The notes: generated from the letters alone by a model not told the origin. 64,000 bases of DNA from Kalmanozyma brasiliensis GHG001 (GCF_000497045.1 NW_015961990.1:372001-436000), one strand, 5' to 3'. Positions 40,882 to 51,753 are shown, counted from the stretch's first letter. A program made the numbers and translations.

Positions 40882-43800
40882 ATGACGGCCGATTCGAGCG
40901 CAAGTGCAGGCGCTGCGCGCAACAACAGCGTTCCCGCCAAGCGCGCCAGCCCTCAATCTTCCCTCTCTGTCCCTCCACCACCATCATCTCTCGAACGTCG
41001 TGGCTCTCTCACTCCTGGCGTCTTTGCCGAAGAGCCGCCCACCTTCGAGCCCACCAATCCCAACACGTCTACTGGGTCGGCATCTCTGGATCAGACTGCG
41101 GCTCACTCTTCCTCCGACATCACGAGCAATACCCTCGCAGGCGCATCGTCCTCTCTCTCCTCATCCTCACCCGCTGATCCTTCGTCGCAGCCACCAAGTG
41201 TTGACTACTTCAAGAGCGCCGCGCCAGCGAAGACGACTCTCAACGGTGAAGCTGACTCGCCTCGTGCTCAGCCTTCAGACCAAGCTTCAAGCAGCCAACT
41301 TCAACGCGAAAGCGAAAAGGCCGAAAAGGGCATCATCTCGGCATCTCTTTCCATCTCTAAGTCCACCTCGGACCAGACTGCCAGCAACAGTGCAGCCCAG
41401 CAATCGTTCCTTGGTAACGGCGAGAAGGTGGTCGCATCGCCTGCTCCATTTGCTCCTCAGAACCTCATCTCGATGCGTCCCGATGGCATCGGCGGCATGG
41501 GCCTCGGCACCGCTGCTACCGGTGACCTGGGGGCGCAAGCCGAATTCGAGACACTCGACGATATGCGCAAAGTCGTCAAGGATCTCGAAGACGACTTCAA
41601 CGCAAAGCACCCCGAGATGCCCCTCAGCGGTCGCATCATCCATGTTAGCCACTACATTCCCTTCGAGATTCGTCCGCTGGCAGAGGTCGAGTTCGAGCGA
41701 CAACGTGAAGAAAGGATAGCTGCTACCGCCAGCGTTGCTGCCATGGCGGCCGCCGCTCGAGCACGAAAGGCGGCCAAACTAGCAGCACAGGCTGAAAAGC
41801 GCGAGATGGAGGCTCAACGTGAGCTCCAACGTCAAGCTGGTTTGCAGGAGATCGTTTCGCGCAAGAACAGCTTCCGCGCTAGCTCACGCCGATCTTCGTT
41901 CGCAACCGGGTTCGGCATGACTGGTCTCGAAGGTCAGGACTTCGAAGCACGACTCCGAGAGAACCAAGAACGCTCCCGACGCCGCGCTGGACGAAGGGCA
42001 TGGATGATGACAGAGGTCGTCGACGACACCAGCGAGTGTTCCGAGGATGACCGTTTCACACCTGTCGGATCGCGCAGAGGCTCCATGTGGGCGCCCAGCA
42101 GTCGTGGAAGCTTCAGCAGCGTCGTTCAGGAGCCGTGGAAGCAGTGGGGCAGCGTCAGCGACACCAACAGCCCCTTTGTCGACTCGCCTCCTACCGCGCC
42201 GCCGCCTCCTCAGTGGGTGCTCACCGCACGACGCGGACATACTGCTCTCAACAGCGGTATTCGCAGCCTGTGCACCAGTCACCGTCAGACCTTCATCGGA
42301 TGGCCCGGCGACGTTCGCTTTGCCGCTCAGGCGCGCGACGACCAGCGCAACGACCCTTCCGAGACCACCAACAACGAGAAGCGCGAGATCGAAGAGGTGC
42401 TTGCTTCGCTCGACCAAGCCAGTGCATGGGTCACGCAGCAGGGTCCGGTCGCAGGTGCTCCCATCGATCCAGCTTCCAACCAGCCACCCGTGGGCAAGGT
42501 GCCAATTCCCGTCATGAACGGTGCCGAGCCTGTTGGTTCTGGCGATCCTACTACGCGCCTCAATGGCATCTCTGGCGATGACAAGGCTGCAACCGCCGCC
42601 GCCACTTCTGCACACAACAATCGTTCTGCTGCCGCGATGAACTCGGTCGACGAAGAACACGGCATCAAGTATGTGCCCGTCTGGCTCGACTACAACATCG
42701 CACACGGCCACTACGAGGGCTACTGCAAAGCCACGCTCTGGCCGCTCTTCCACTACCTTCTCTGGCAGGATGTCAACTCGGAACGTCGAGCCTGGGAAGA
42801 GTACAGCTGGGACGCGTACTACGCCGCCAACGAGGCCTTTGCCAAGCGCATCGCCGAAGAATACAAGCCCGGTGACCTCGTTTGGATCCACGACTACCAT
42901 CTCTTGCTCGTGCCGCTCATGCTGCGCAAGCTCGTGCCCGATGCTACGATCGGCCTCTTTGTTCACGCCCCCTTCCCCAGTAGCGAGGTGTTCCGCTGCC
43001 TGCCCAAACGTAAGGAGATCCTTGAAGGCATGCTCGGCGCCGACTTGGCGTGCTTTCAGGCGTTCAGCTACTCGCGCCACTTCCTGTCGTCGTGCATCCG
43101 CGTCTGCGGCTACGAGGCGTCTTCCAATGCCGTCGAGTCCTCCAACGGCCACGTCACTAACATCACCTACAACCCGATCGGCATCGACTCGGTCAAGATC
43201 GCCAAGGACAGCTCGTCCGAAGGCGTCCTTCCCAAGATCGAGGCGATTCGCGAGATGTACAAGGGCAAGAAGATCCTCGTCGGACGGGACAAGCTCGACG
43301 TGGTCCGCGGCGTGGTCCAGAAGCTGCAGGCGTTCCACAAGTTCCTCGCTGAGTATCCGGAGTGGCGCAACAAGGTGGTGCTCATCCAGGTGACGGCGCC
43401 TGCGCTGAACGACTCGCCCAAGCTCGAGCGCCAGGTGTCCGAGCTGGTCTCGCACATCAATGGCGAGTTTGGCTCGCTCAGTTTCACGCCCGTGCACCAC
43501 TACCACCAGATCATCGACCGGGATGAGTACTTTGCGCTCCTCAGCGTGGCCGACCTGGCGCTCATCACCTCGGTCCGCGATGGCATGAACACCACGTCGA
43601 TGGAATACATCATCTGCCAGAACCGGTTCAACAAGAGTCCGCTCATTCTCTCCGAGTTCACGGGAACGGCGGGTCGAATGCGATCCGCCATCCAGGTCAA
43701 CCCGTGGAACATCTTTGGTGTGGCCAAAGCCATCGACTATGCGCTGCGCCTCACAGACGAGGAGAAGCGAGCGCGACACGATCAGCTGTACCACCAAGTG

Positions 43801-44913
43801 GTGATGCATACCTCCCACACCTGGGCCGCTGGACTCGTCAAACAGCTTCTCACCCGCCTTCACAACGAGCATTCCGCGCACCTAACCCCACCCTTGGACC
43901 GCAAAGAGATGGTGGCCAAGCACGCCGCCGCCGGCAAACGCCTTCTCCTCCTCGACTACGATGGCACGCTGACCCCCATTGTCAAAGTACCCGAGATGGC
44001 CCTACCTTCCGACCGACTGCTCAAAGCGCTCGAGGTGCTCTCCGCCGATCCGCGCAACGTGATCTACATCATCTCGGGTCGAGACGGCGGCTTCCTCAGC
44101 AAGCATCTCGGCCAATTCCGTCAAATCGGCTTTTCCGCAGAACACGGCGGATTCGTCAAAGAACCCGGTCAGGACGAGTACCGCAATTTGACAGAAGCGC
44201 TCGATATGACGTGGATGAAGGACATCCGCTCCGTCTTCGAGTACTACACCGAGCGTACGGCGGGTAGCTTTATCGAGATGAAGAAGTCCGCCATCACATG
44301 GCATTATCGAGCTGCCGATCCGGATTTCGGCTCTTTCCAGGCAAAAGAGTGTCAGGCGCACCTGGAGAATTTGACGAGCCAGAACAAGTTGGCCATCGAA
44401 GTGTTGGTGGGGAAGAAGAATCTGGAGGTTCGACCCCTGGCGATTAACAAGGGGGAGATCGTTAAGCGGATTCTGTACGATCATCCGGATGCCGAATTCG
44501 TTTTTTGCGCAGGAGACGACAAGACGGACGAAGACATGTTCCGGACGCTGTTCAACCTCGCCCCCTCCTCCCCAGAGCAGGAGGCGCACGTGGAGAACCC
44601 GAGTAAGAGTCTCGCTCCGCCCAGGGAGACACCCAAGGATCAGAGTCTGATTATCAGCCCCCCGACGCCGCTCAAGAGCAACTCGCCCGTGGGCAGTCCG
44701 AAGAAGTTGAAGCTGACCCGGAGTGGGATCTATACGACCATGATCGGGCCGAACAACCGCAAGACGCTGGCCGAGTGGCATGTGGATAGCTGCGAGCGGA
44801 TCATCGATGGGTTGGCCGAGATGGCGGGCATTGCCAGTGTCGAGGAGGATGCGCCGAGTGTTCGGGCGAAGGAAGGGGTGGAGGGTGGTGCGGAGGAGAC
44901 GATGGACGAGTAG
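40882..44913 (+). CDS. TPS2: Trehalose-6-phosphate phosphatase with synthase-like domain (Tps2)
   Basis: The ATG at 40882 (MTADSSASAGAARN) gives 1,343 residues. After a Ser-rich N-terminus (about 250) comes a GT20 synthase-like domain (about 253-1,000) starting RIIHVSHYIPFEIRP, with VWIHDYHLLLVPLML, VHAPFPSSEVFRCLPKR and SVRDGMNTTSMEYI. The HAD phosphatase domain has LDYDGTLTPI (Asp1025 nucleophile, Asp1027 acid/base) and AGDDKTDEDMF (about 1,210-1,220), both intact. The protein should dephosphorylate trehalose-6-phosphate in the Tps1/Tps2 complex, important for stress tolerance. In the synthase part the Arg and Lys that bind UDP-glucose phosphates read Lys804 and Arg809, so this half is probably structural. 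A linker insert of about 110 residues lies inside the GT20 fold. Confidence 0.93.
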   Translation: MTADSSASAGAARNNSVPAKRASPQSSLSVPPPPSSLERRGSLTPGVFAEEPPTFEPTNPNTSTGSASLDQTAAHSSSDITSNTLAGASSSLSSSSPADPSSQPPSVDYFKSAAPAKTTLNGEADSPRAQPSDQASSSQLQRESEKAEKGIISASLSISKSTSDQTASNSAAQQSFLGNGEKVVASPAPFAPQNLISMRPDGIGGMGLGTAATGDLGAQAEFETLDDMRKVVKDLEDDFNAKHPEMPLSGRIIHVSHYIPFEIRPLAEVEFERQREERIAATASVAAMAAAARARKAAKLAAQAEKREMEAQRELQRQAGLQEIVSRKNSFRASSRRSSFATGFGMTGLEGQDFEARLRENQERSRRRAGRRAWMMTEVVDDTSECSEDDRFTPVGSRRGSMWAPSSRGSFSSVVQEPWKQWGSVSDTNSPFVDSPPTAPPPPQWVLTARRGHTALNSGIRSLCTSHRQTFIGWPGDVRFAAQARDDQRNDPSETTNNEKREIEEVLASLDQASAWVTQQGPVAGAPIDPASNQPPVGKVPIPVMNGAEPVGSGDPTTRLNGISGDDKAATAAATSAHNNRSAAAMNSVDEEHGIKYVPVWLDYNIAHGHYEGYCKATLWPLFHYLLWQDVNSERRAWEEYSWDAYYAANEAFAKRIAEEYKPGDLVWIHDYHLLLVPLMLRKLVPDATIGLFVHAPFPSSEVFRCLPKRKEILEGMLGADLACFQAFSYSRHFLSSCIRVCGYEASSNAVESSNGHVTNITYNPIGIDSVKIAKDSSSEGVLPKIEAIREMYKGKKILVGRDKLDVVRGVVQKLQAFHKFLAEYPEWRNKVVLIQVTAPALNDSPKLERQVSELVSHINGEFGSLSFTPVHHYHQIIDRDEYFALLSVADLALITSVRDGMNTTSMEYIICQNRFNKSPLILSEFTGTAGRMRSAIQVNPWNIFGVAKAIDYALRLTDEEKRARHDQLYHQVVMHTSHTWAAGLVKQLLTRLHNEHSAHLTPPLDRKEMVAKHAAAGKRLLLLDYDGTLTPIVKVPEMALPSDRLLKALEVLSADPRNVIYIISGRDGGFLSKHLGQFRQIGFSAEHGGFVKEPGQDEYRNLTEALDMTWMKDIRSVFEYYTERTAGSFIEMKKSAITWHYRAADPDFGSFQAKECQAHLENLTSQNKLAIEVLVGKKNLEVRPLAINKGEIVKRILYDHPDAEFVFCAGDDKTDEDMFRTLFNLAPSSPEQEAHVENPSKSLAPPRETPKDQSLIISPPTPLKSNSPVGSPKKLKLTRSGIYTTMIGPNNRKTLAEWHVDSCERIIDGLAEMAGIASVEEDAPSVRAKEGVEGGAEETMDE

Positions 44914-45032
44914 GTTTGCTGCTCAAGACAATGCATTGCAGTTTTTTCACAGACATGAGACGGAGCAGTTTGCTCGAGCGTGATGAGATTGAGCTCTGCA
45001 AAAAGAAGTGAACTGAGGATTTGTGAAGGTGA

Positions 45033-47156
45033 TCACTTGGTCGCGGTGGCCTTCTTCCATCCAGGCGGCTTATGTATCGCATTGGATGGCACCTCCATAC
45101 CCTCCCCCTTCCACCCTTTGGGCGCGCAAAAACGACAGAACCACTCCTTCTTGGGCTGCCTGGTCAACCCGACACACGCGTAGTGGAACCACTCGATGGT
45201 GCAATCGTCGTTGTCGCACGCCACCATCTCGTCGTACGACACCTGGCCGCAGTAGCAGTAGGTGGGTTCGGTCGGGTCGATGGGCATGTCGGACACGTCC
45301 GGGCCCATGAGCGTGGCCAGGTCGCGCGGAAGTTGGGTGGTGGGCGAGATGACGGTGGGTGTGGTGGTGACGACGGATCGCCGACCGCCTTTTTGGGGGG
45401 AGAGCGGTTGTGGTTTGCGTTTGCGACTGGATCGTGCTGGGGCTGGTGAGGAGGTCTTTTGACGTGTTGCGCGCGCGGCTGTTGGAGATGCTCGTTCGGC
45501 AGCTGTGGCAGAAGCAGAGGCGGAACGAGAGCGAGATCGTGTTGCTCGTTGTTCGGTAGCTGTGGGCGATGTGGCGGGCTTGGCCGCTGTCCGCGTGATC
45601 CTCTTCTCACTCGCCGATCCTCTGCGGTTGGCAGCGCCAGCCGCTTTGGTCAGCGCTGCAGTTTCGGCCTCTGTCCTGACCTCCGTGCCTGCTGTCTCGC
45701 CGCCTTCCGCTGCTTCAGCCATCGCATCATCGTCGACAGGCAAGCCGAGCGCTTCTCTCGCGCCTCTGGACTCCTCCGTGCCGGTCCGCAGGCCGAGCAG
45801 GATGCTGCTTTCGAGTTTCGAAATGTCTGCATCGAGGCGACGAATGTGCCGATCGATACCGTTGTAGGCCGTTGCTGCCAAGCCCATCTTTTCTTCGGCC
45901 GCTTTGACAGACTCGTTGGCTGCCAGCGAGATAGAGCGCAGCAGTTCGCGTCGAGCGTCCTTGTCAAGAAGCGTCGCCGCGTCCAAATCGTCGTCGGCTT
46001 CCGGGTCCGTGTCTTCTTCGATTACCGCTCGCTCTCCATCGACTGGCTCGCCCTGCGACCCGCCAAGCAGGTTCTCGGCCTCATCCTCGCTGCTTCCCCT
46101 CACACTTTTGCGCCCCTCTTGACCGTCCTGCGAGATGATGCGTTTGTGAGGATTGTCGATGAGCTTCTGCATCTCCGTTCTTGCGTCGCGATAGGCGGTC
46201 ATGTTGGCGACCATTGTACCTGTGCGTGCCTGCATCTGACCCTCGAGCTCTCGCATCAACGCGAAGGTGCGATGTAGTTCCAATGGTAGCTGCTCCACGA
46301 TCTCAAAGTACTCTTCGGTCCACCGAGTCTGCAGATCATGTGCCTCTTTCTCGGCTTTGGCCTGCTGTTTGGCCTCCTCTGACAGTTCCGGCTCTTCAGA
46401 CCTGGCAACGCTGCGCTTCTTTGCCTCGATCGACTCGGTCTGTGTGGGTTGCCGCGGAGCCTTTGCCGAAGGTCTGGAAGCAGATGGTGTGTTGATGTCC
46501 TTAGTGCTGGATCTCGCCGTGGCAGCTGCGGGCTCTTCGACAACATCAGCCAGTTCAGCTTCAACGTCTGACGTAGGTGGTAGCTTGTTAGCCTTATTTC
46601 GTCGCCTCATGGACGGTGTGACGACCTCTTCTTGCTCCTCGTCCGAAGCGCCTGGTAACGGCTGTAAGTCGTAGTAGGAGACATTTGGTGCATTGCTTCG
46701 TTTTGGCCGCGCCGACTGCCTCGCCGGTGTCGCTGTCGCGGTGGATGCTTGAGGCGTATCGTTCGCTGAACCCTGGTCGCGAGGCCCCAGATCACCGCTG
46801 CCGCTCGGCCCTGCGGCGTCTTCTTCGACGAATTCTTCGTCGAACTCGCCATCGGCGTCGAGATCTTCGTCATATGGAGCGTCTTGATCTGGGTCGTACT
46901 CTTCTGCTATCTGGAACGTGCGCGTCTGGCGACTGTTGCGACGTGATGGCGAGGCTATAGACTGACGTTTGATCGGAGAGGACGTGGCACTGGATGGGGC
47001 GTAATCGGACTGGAAAGGGCTCCCGGATGTGGTTCTGCTGCGTCCTACGGCCGAAGACGGACCAGCAGCATCACCGAGCTCGGAAACTTTGCGCTTATGC
47101 CGCCTTGATGGAGAAGCCGGCGATGACCTGCGCATTGCGGCCGCCGACGTCGGCAT
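45033..47156 (-). CDS. ING-family PHD-finger chromatin protein
   Basis: The ATG at 47156 ([12 protein letters not shown]) gives 707 residues; upstream in-frame codons lack ATG. The N-terminal ING region (about 271-340) reads [27 protein letters not shown], the helical module that tethers ING proteins to histone acetyltransferase or deacetylase complexes. The C-terminal PHD finger (about 630-680) reads [18 protein letters not shown] and then WFHYACVGL and WFCRFC, with the Cys4-His-Cys3 zinc pattern and aromatic residues for H3K4me3 recognition. The protein is much longer than yeast Yng1, Yng2 or Pho23, with disordered acidic and Ser-rich spacers. Which of the yeast orthologues it corresponds to cannot be decided by eye. 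Confidence 0.87.
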   Translation of the reverse strand: MPTSAAAMRRSSPASPSRRHKRKVSELGDAAGPSSAVGRSRTTSGSPFQSDYAPSSATSSPIKRQSIASPSRRNSRQTRTFQIAEEYDPDQDAPYDEDLDADGEFDEEFVEEDAAGPSGSGDLGPRDQGSANDTPQASTATATPARQSARPKRSNAPNVSYYDLQPLPGASDEEQEEVVTPSMRRRNKANKLPPTSDVEAELADVVEEPAAATARSSTKDINTPSASRPSAKAPRQPTQTESIEAKKRSVARSEEPELSEEAKQQAKAEKEAHDLQTRWTEEYFEIVEQLPLELHRTFALMRELEGQMQARTGTMVANMTAYRDARTEMQKLIDNPHKRIISQDGQEGRKSVRGSSEDEAENLLGGSQGEPVDGERAVIEEDTDPEADDDLDAATLLDKDARRELLRSISLAANESVKAAEEKMGLAATAYNGIDRHIRRLDADISKLESSILLGLRTGTEESRGAREALGLPVDDDAMAEAAEGGETAGTEVRTEAETAALTKAAGAANRRGSASEKRITRTAAKPATSPTATEQRATRSRSRSASASATAAERASPTAARATRQKTSSPAPARSSRKRKPQPLSPQKGGRRSVVTTTPTVISPTTQLPRDLATLMGPDVSDMPIDPTEPTYCYCGQVSYDEMVACDNDDCTIEWFHYACVGLTRQPKKEWFCRFCAPKGWKGEGMEVPSNAIHKPPGWKKATATK

Positions 47157-47929
47157 GACAGTTGCCGGATCAGCTGAAAGCGCCGATGCTCCTGCCAAGA
47201 GGTTGCTTTGGGTATATGACGAGACAATCACGCCTGCATGGTGGTCGGAAGTTGAGGAAAACGCTGGCGATCGGGATATGGTCCCAGCCAGCACCTTAGG
47301 GGAGTGACGTAGCAATGGCAAGGATGTGTTCGCGGAAGGGAGGTTCGACTGCTAAGAGGCTGCAGTGTGTCTCGGCGTTGGCCAATGCGAAATGGTGCTG
47401 GAAGAACGCAACTTTTTTGGCTCAGTCGACGAGCTCACCTGGCGTAGCGAGCAGGCTCAGGGTTCAGCGCTTGAGACGCTGCGCTGAGTTGTGGAGGCTT
47501 TTGGCCCAATTTTTTGAGCACGCGTGTCAGTCAGGCTGTCTCTCTGCGAGCGACCCTGCGCAGCAAAGAGAGGCGCGCGTCCCAGACGGACGCGTTGATT
47601 AGGGCTCAGGTGCGTGCTGCTGAGTTGGGTTGAGGCTTGGAAAGAGCGCAGTCGCGTCTTGGCTCTGGAAATTTGATGTTGGACTCTTCTGCTCGCTCTC
47701 GCCTCTCGCGCTCGGTGCGGAGAAGAACAGCAACGCACATGTCTCGAGCTCATCCTTCTTTGCCCCCTTTGATGCTACCTTGCCCAGCCACCTTTCCAGC
47801 TCGCCATCCACTCCTATCACGGCTTCAAGACAACATTCCTTTCTCACTTCGCAACTCCCGACTTAGGACTCATACCGAACTTCACCTTCCTTAGAGGGCC
47901 TTGGCCCTTCTTCTAGACTCGCCTTCAAA
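47157..47929. other. Divergent upstream region (ING protein / SMC1)
   Basis: A 773-bp region. An ATG frame of 72 codons (47676-47894) ends 35 bp before the SMC1 ATG and would be an upstream open reading frame if the leader begins before it. No other element was recognised. Confidence 0.55.
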
Positions 47930-50900
47930 ATGCCTCTCCATCACCTCGAAATCGACAACTTCAAGTCATACCGCGGCCACCAGGTCGTCGGTCCCTTCCA
48001 TGCCTTCACCGCAGTCATCGGTCCCAATGGTAGCGGCAAGTCCAATCTCATGGACGCCATCTCTTTCGTGCTTGGCGTCCGCTCCGCACAGCTTCGATCG
48101 AGCCAGCTCAAAGATCTCATCTTTCGAGGTCGCAAGATGGGCAGAGCCAGCGACAGTCCAGCAGATGACGACGACGCTTCAGAGTCCGATGAAGACGACC
48201 AGGGCGAGGGCACAGCAACCAAGGCCAGCGTCACCGCCGTCTACATCGACGCAAAAGGCTACGAACACCGCTTCCAGCGTTCCATCACCATCTCGGGTTC
48301 CAGCGAATACAGATACAATGGTCGAGCCATCCAATACGCACAGTACAACGCAAAGCTCGAGCAGTTCAATATCCTCGTAAAGGCAAAGAACTTCCTCGTC
48401 TTCCAGGGCGACGTCGAGGCCGTCGCTTCTCAGGGAGCCAAGGAGCTGAGCCGACTCATTGACCAGATCAGCGGCTCGCTCGAGCTCAAAGACGAATACG
48501 AGCGAGCAAAGGAGGCTCAGGAACGCGCCACTGACAACTCGACCTTCAACTTCAACAAGCGCAGAGGCATCAACTCGGAGCTCAAGCAGTTCCGTGAACA
48601 GAAGAGCGAAGCCGAAAAGTTCGAGCGTCTCCAGCAGGACCGCGTCCAGCACATTCTCAACCACGTCCTCTGGCGTCTCTTCCACATCAATGACGATATC
48701 GAGCTCAGCACCGACTTTATCAAGACACAAGCAAAGAACATGCGTCCCTTGCGCACCGAACACAAGAAGGCCGAAGATGCTCTCAACCGCGCAAGGCGGG
48801 ATCAGGGTCAGACACAAACCGAGATTCTCCAGGTCGAAAAGTCGATCAAGCGAAAGCATCGCGACGTCGAGGACCTGCGCCCGACGTTGGACGCCTATGA
48901 AGAGAAGATTGCCATTTCGCGCAAGAGGCTTGACAACGGTGCTCGAATGACAGAACAGGTCGAGCGCGATCTCGAGAAGCAGCAGGCAAATCTCGCCAAG
49001 CTCGAGCGTGATCGAGCGACCGTCCAGCGAGCAGCAGATCGTGCTGCCGAAGAGCAGCAGCGCGCCCTCGAGTCGGCTGGTCTCACACTCAGCGAGGCCG
49101 ACTTGGGCGAGTACCACAACCTCAAGGCGCAAGCTAATCTCGAGGCGGTCGCAGAGCGTCAGGAGCTCGATGGACTCAAGCGTGAATCCAGAATCAAGAC
49201 CGACGCCGTCAAGGACTTTGAAGACAAGACAGAGCAGTTCAGCAAGCAGAAAGACAAGCTGAACGACGAGGAGTCGACCCTCTCAGAACGACACTCGTCC
49301 CTCGAAGCCAAGCGCAACCAGATCGACTCCGACTTGAAAGCCGCGCGAGATGAGCTCACCGCGACACAAGCAAAGCAGACTGCCATCAATCAGCGAGAGA
49401 CCAAACTCAACGATCTCCTCCAAGTGGCCTACAACAAGCTTCTGCAGGCCGGCAACGACACTAAAGAGGCGGAACGCGAAGCAGCAATGAAGGAGACCGT
49501 CGCTAAGCTTCAGCGCGTCTTTCCCGGTGTTCGCGGCCGAGTCGTGGATCTCTGCAAACCAGTGCAGCGCAAGTACGACCTCGCCATCTCGACCGTACTA
49601 GGACGCAACACCGACGCTATTGTCGTCGACCAGGAAAAGACCGCCATCGACTGCATCGAGTACCTGCGCAACACTCGGGCTGGTCAGGCCAACTTCTTGC
49701 CGCTCGACCGCATTCAGGCGAGTCCCATCAACGATCGCCTGCGAAGCATTGCTCGAGGTGCTCGTCTGGCTGTCGACGTTATCCAGTTCGACGCTTCCAT
49801 CGAACGAGCCATCCACCATGCCTGCGGCAACGCGCTTGTCTGCGACACGATCGACATTGCCCGATCGGTCGTCTATGAGAAGAAGGTCGAGGCCAAAGCT
49901 GTCACCCTCGAGGGCACCGTCATCCACAAGAGCGGTCTCATGACGGGTGGTCAATCTAGCTCCACGGGAGGCAAGCGTTGGGAGGAGCGAGAAGTGCAGG
50001 GTCTCACCACCCAGCGCGACAAGTGCCTCGCCGAGCTCAAGGAGCTGCAGAAGGAGAAGCGCGCCTTTGTCAGCGATGACGAGATGATCGCCAAGATCAC
50101 CCGTCTCGAGGCCGACCTCAGGTCGGCACAAGACGAGCTTGCTGCTCTGACAACACGACTCTCCGGCATCCGCGACGAGCTCAAGAATATCGACAAGCAG
50201 GTGAAAGAGATCCAGCCCAAGCTGCGCAGCGCCAAGACGGAGCTGGAGAAGCTACAGCGCAAGATGTCGGCGCTGGAAACGGTCGTCAACCGCGAAGAGG
50301 ACCGCATCTTTGTCGCCTTCTGCCGTCGCATCGGTGTGGCCCACATCCGAGAGTACGAAGAGCGCCAAGTTCGCCTCATGGAGCGTCAAAGCGATGCTAA
50401 GCTGCAGTTCGAGTCGCAACTCGCCCGTCTCAACCACCAGGCGAACTTTGAGCGCCAGCAGATCGAGAACACGCAGGATCGTCTCGAGACACTTCGCAAT
50501 GCAATCAAGCGCGAAGGCGAGAAGCTGCAGGCATTGCAAGCGCAGAAGAAGGGCAAGCAGGACGAGCTGGACGGCATGCTCGAGGAGATCACCGAGATGC
50601 AGTCCCAGCGATCCGAGCTTCAAACGCAGAACGAAGCCAAGAAGGCGACGCTGGAGGAAAAGCGCGCTGAACTGGCAAAGGCGACGCGCATTCTCGACCA
50701 ATTGTCGAAGGAGATCGCCGGGCGCAATGACGAGATCGAGCGTCTCGGATCGGAGCGAGCGTCAATCTACCGTCGATGTCGACTCGAGGAGATCACACTG
50801 CCATTGCTCAAAGGTTCGCTTGCCAAGGTCGGCCTCGAGGAGACTATCGATGTCGAAGCTCCAATGGACGTCGACGACGACGACAACACGCAGAAGCCCC

Positions 50901-51655
50901 TATCCGTTCCCGACTTTGGCATCCAGGTCGACTTCAGCGGCCTCGATGACGAAGCCAAGGAGGACGGCGGCGCCTCGATGGGCAACGAGCTCCAGACCCG
51001 CATCGAGAGCATCACGGCCGAGATCGAAAAGATGTCGCCCAACATGAAGGCCGTCGAGCGTCTCGACGACACGGAAGCCAAGCTCGCTGAGACCGAGAAG
51101 GAGTTCGATCGCTCTCGTCGGCAGGCCAAGGACGCACGGGACGAGTTCAACCGCATCAAGAAACGTCGATGTGACCTGTTCAACTCGGCCTTCAACCACA
51201 TTTCGAAGATGATCGACCCCACCTACAAGGATCTCTCTCGCAGCAAGGCGGCTCCCATGGGCGGCTCCGCGTATCTGTCCATCGAGAACACCGAGGAGCC
51301 CTACCTGGGCGGTATCACCTACTCGGTCGTCCCGCCCATGAAGCGCTTCCGCGACATCACCGCGCTCTCTGGCGGAGAAAAGACCATGGCAGCCCTCGCC
51401 CTGCTGTTTGCGATCCACAGCTTCCAACCAGCGCCCTTCTTCGTGCTGGACGAAGTCGACGCAGCGCTCGACTCGCAGAACGTCGCCAAGGTGAGCAACT
51501 ACATCCGCGACCACGCGAGCGATCAGTTCCAGTTCATCGTCATCTCGCTCAAGGCGTCGCTGTACGAGAGGAGCCAGAGCCTCGTCGGCATCTACCGCGA
51601 TCAGGACGTCAACTCGAGTAGCAGTCTCACGCTTGATCTCGAGCAGTATGCGTAG
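47930..51655 (+). CDS. SMC1: Cohesin subunit Smc1
   Basis: The 1,241-residue protein is a full-length SMC ATPase. The Walker A motif is GPNGSGKS (31-38). A long coiled coil runs to a hinge (about 525-680) containing NTRAGQANFLPLDRI and GTVIHKSGLMTGG, and a second coiled coil leads to the signature LSGGEKTMAALALL (from 1146) and Walker B FFVLDEVDAALD with Asp1174-Glu1175. MPLHHLEIDNFKSYRGHQVVG and YNAKLEQFNILVKAKNFLVFQGDVEA are diagnostic for Smc1. Smc1 pairs with Smc3 in the cohesin ring that holds sister chromatids together. An acidic insert (about 70-95) sits in the N-terminal head. It converges on an unassigned gene, stops 98 bp apart. Confidence 0.97.
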   Translation: MPLHHLEIDNFKSYRGHQVVGPFHAFTAVIGPNGSGKSNLMDAISFVLGVRSAQLRSSQLKDLIFRGRKMGRASDSPADDDDASESDEDDQGEGTATKASVTAVYIDAKGYEHRFQRSITISGSSEYRYNGRAIQYAQYNAKLEQFNILVKAKNFLVFQGDVEAVASQGAKELSRLIDQISGSLELKDEYERAKEAQERATDNSTFNFNKRRGINSELKQFREQKSEAEKFERLQQDRVQHILNHVLWRLFHINDDIELSTDFIKTQAKNMRPLRTEHKKAEDALNRARRDQGQTQTEILQVEKSIKRKHRDVEDLRPTLDAYEEKIAISRKRLDNGARMTEQVERDLEKQQANLAKLERDRATVQRAADRAAEEQQRALESAGLTLSEADLGEYHNLKAQANLEAVAERQELDGLKRESRIKTDAVKDFEDKTEQFSKQKDKLNDEESTLSERHSSLEAKRNQIDSDLKAARDELTATQAKQTAINQRETKLNDLLQVAYNKLLQAGNDTKEAEREAAMKETVAKLQRVFPGVRGRVVDLCKPVQRKYDLAISTVLGRNTDAIVVDQEKTAIDCIEYLRNTRAGQANFLPLDRIQASPINDRLRSIARGARLAVDVIQFDASIERAIHHACGNALVCDTIDIARSVVYEKKVEAKAVTLEGTVIHKSGLMTGGQSSSTGGKRWEEREVQGLTTQRDKCLAELKELQKEKRAFVSDDEMIAKITRLEADLRSAQDELAALTTRLSGIRDELKNIDKQVKEIQPKLRSAKTELEKLQRKMSALETVVNREEDRIFVAFCRRIGVAHIREYEERQVRLMERQSDAKLQFESQLARLNHQANFERQQIENTQDRLETLRNAIKREGEKLQALQAQKKGKQDELDGMLEEITEMQSQRSELQTQNEAKKATLEEKRAELAKATRILDQLSKEIAGRNDEIERLGSERASIYRRCRLEEITLPLLKGSLAKVGLEETIDVEAPMDVDDDDNTQKPLSVPDFGIQVDFSGLDDEAKEDGGASMGNELQTRIESITAEIEKMSPNMKAVERLDDTEAKLAETEKEFDRSRRQAKDARDEFNRIKKRRCDLFNSAFNHISKMIDPTYKDLSRSKAAPMGGSAYLSIENTEEPYLGGITYSVVPPMKRFRDITALSGGEKTMAALALLFAIHSFQPAPFFVLDEVDAALDSQNVAKVSNYIRDHASDQFQFIVISLKASLYERSQSLVGIYRDQDVNSSSSLTLDLEQYA

Positions 51656-51753
51656 TGGGCACACTTTTGTATTTGTAGCTTCTTTTCGAATCGGGTGACC
51701 CATTGCAGGCATTTCTTCTGTGTGACGATGAATGATGGTGTGATGAGGGAGGT

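Noticed and set aside
41884..43881. 665-codon open frame on the minus strand
   Set aside because: Antisense to the TPS2 synthase domain; same codon-bias effect and no conserved motif.
44420..44440. Good pol III B-box match GGTTCGACCCC
   Set aside because: It lies inside the TPS2 coding sequence (residues near LEVRPLA) with no A-box or cloverleaf.
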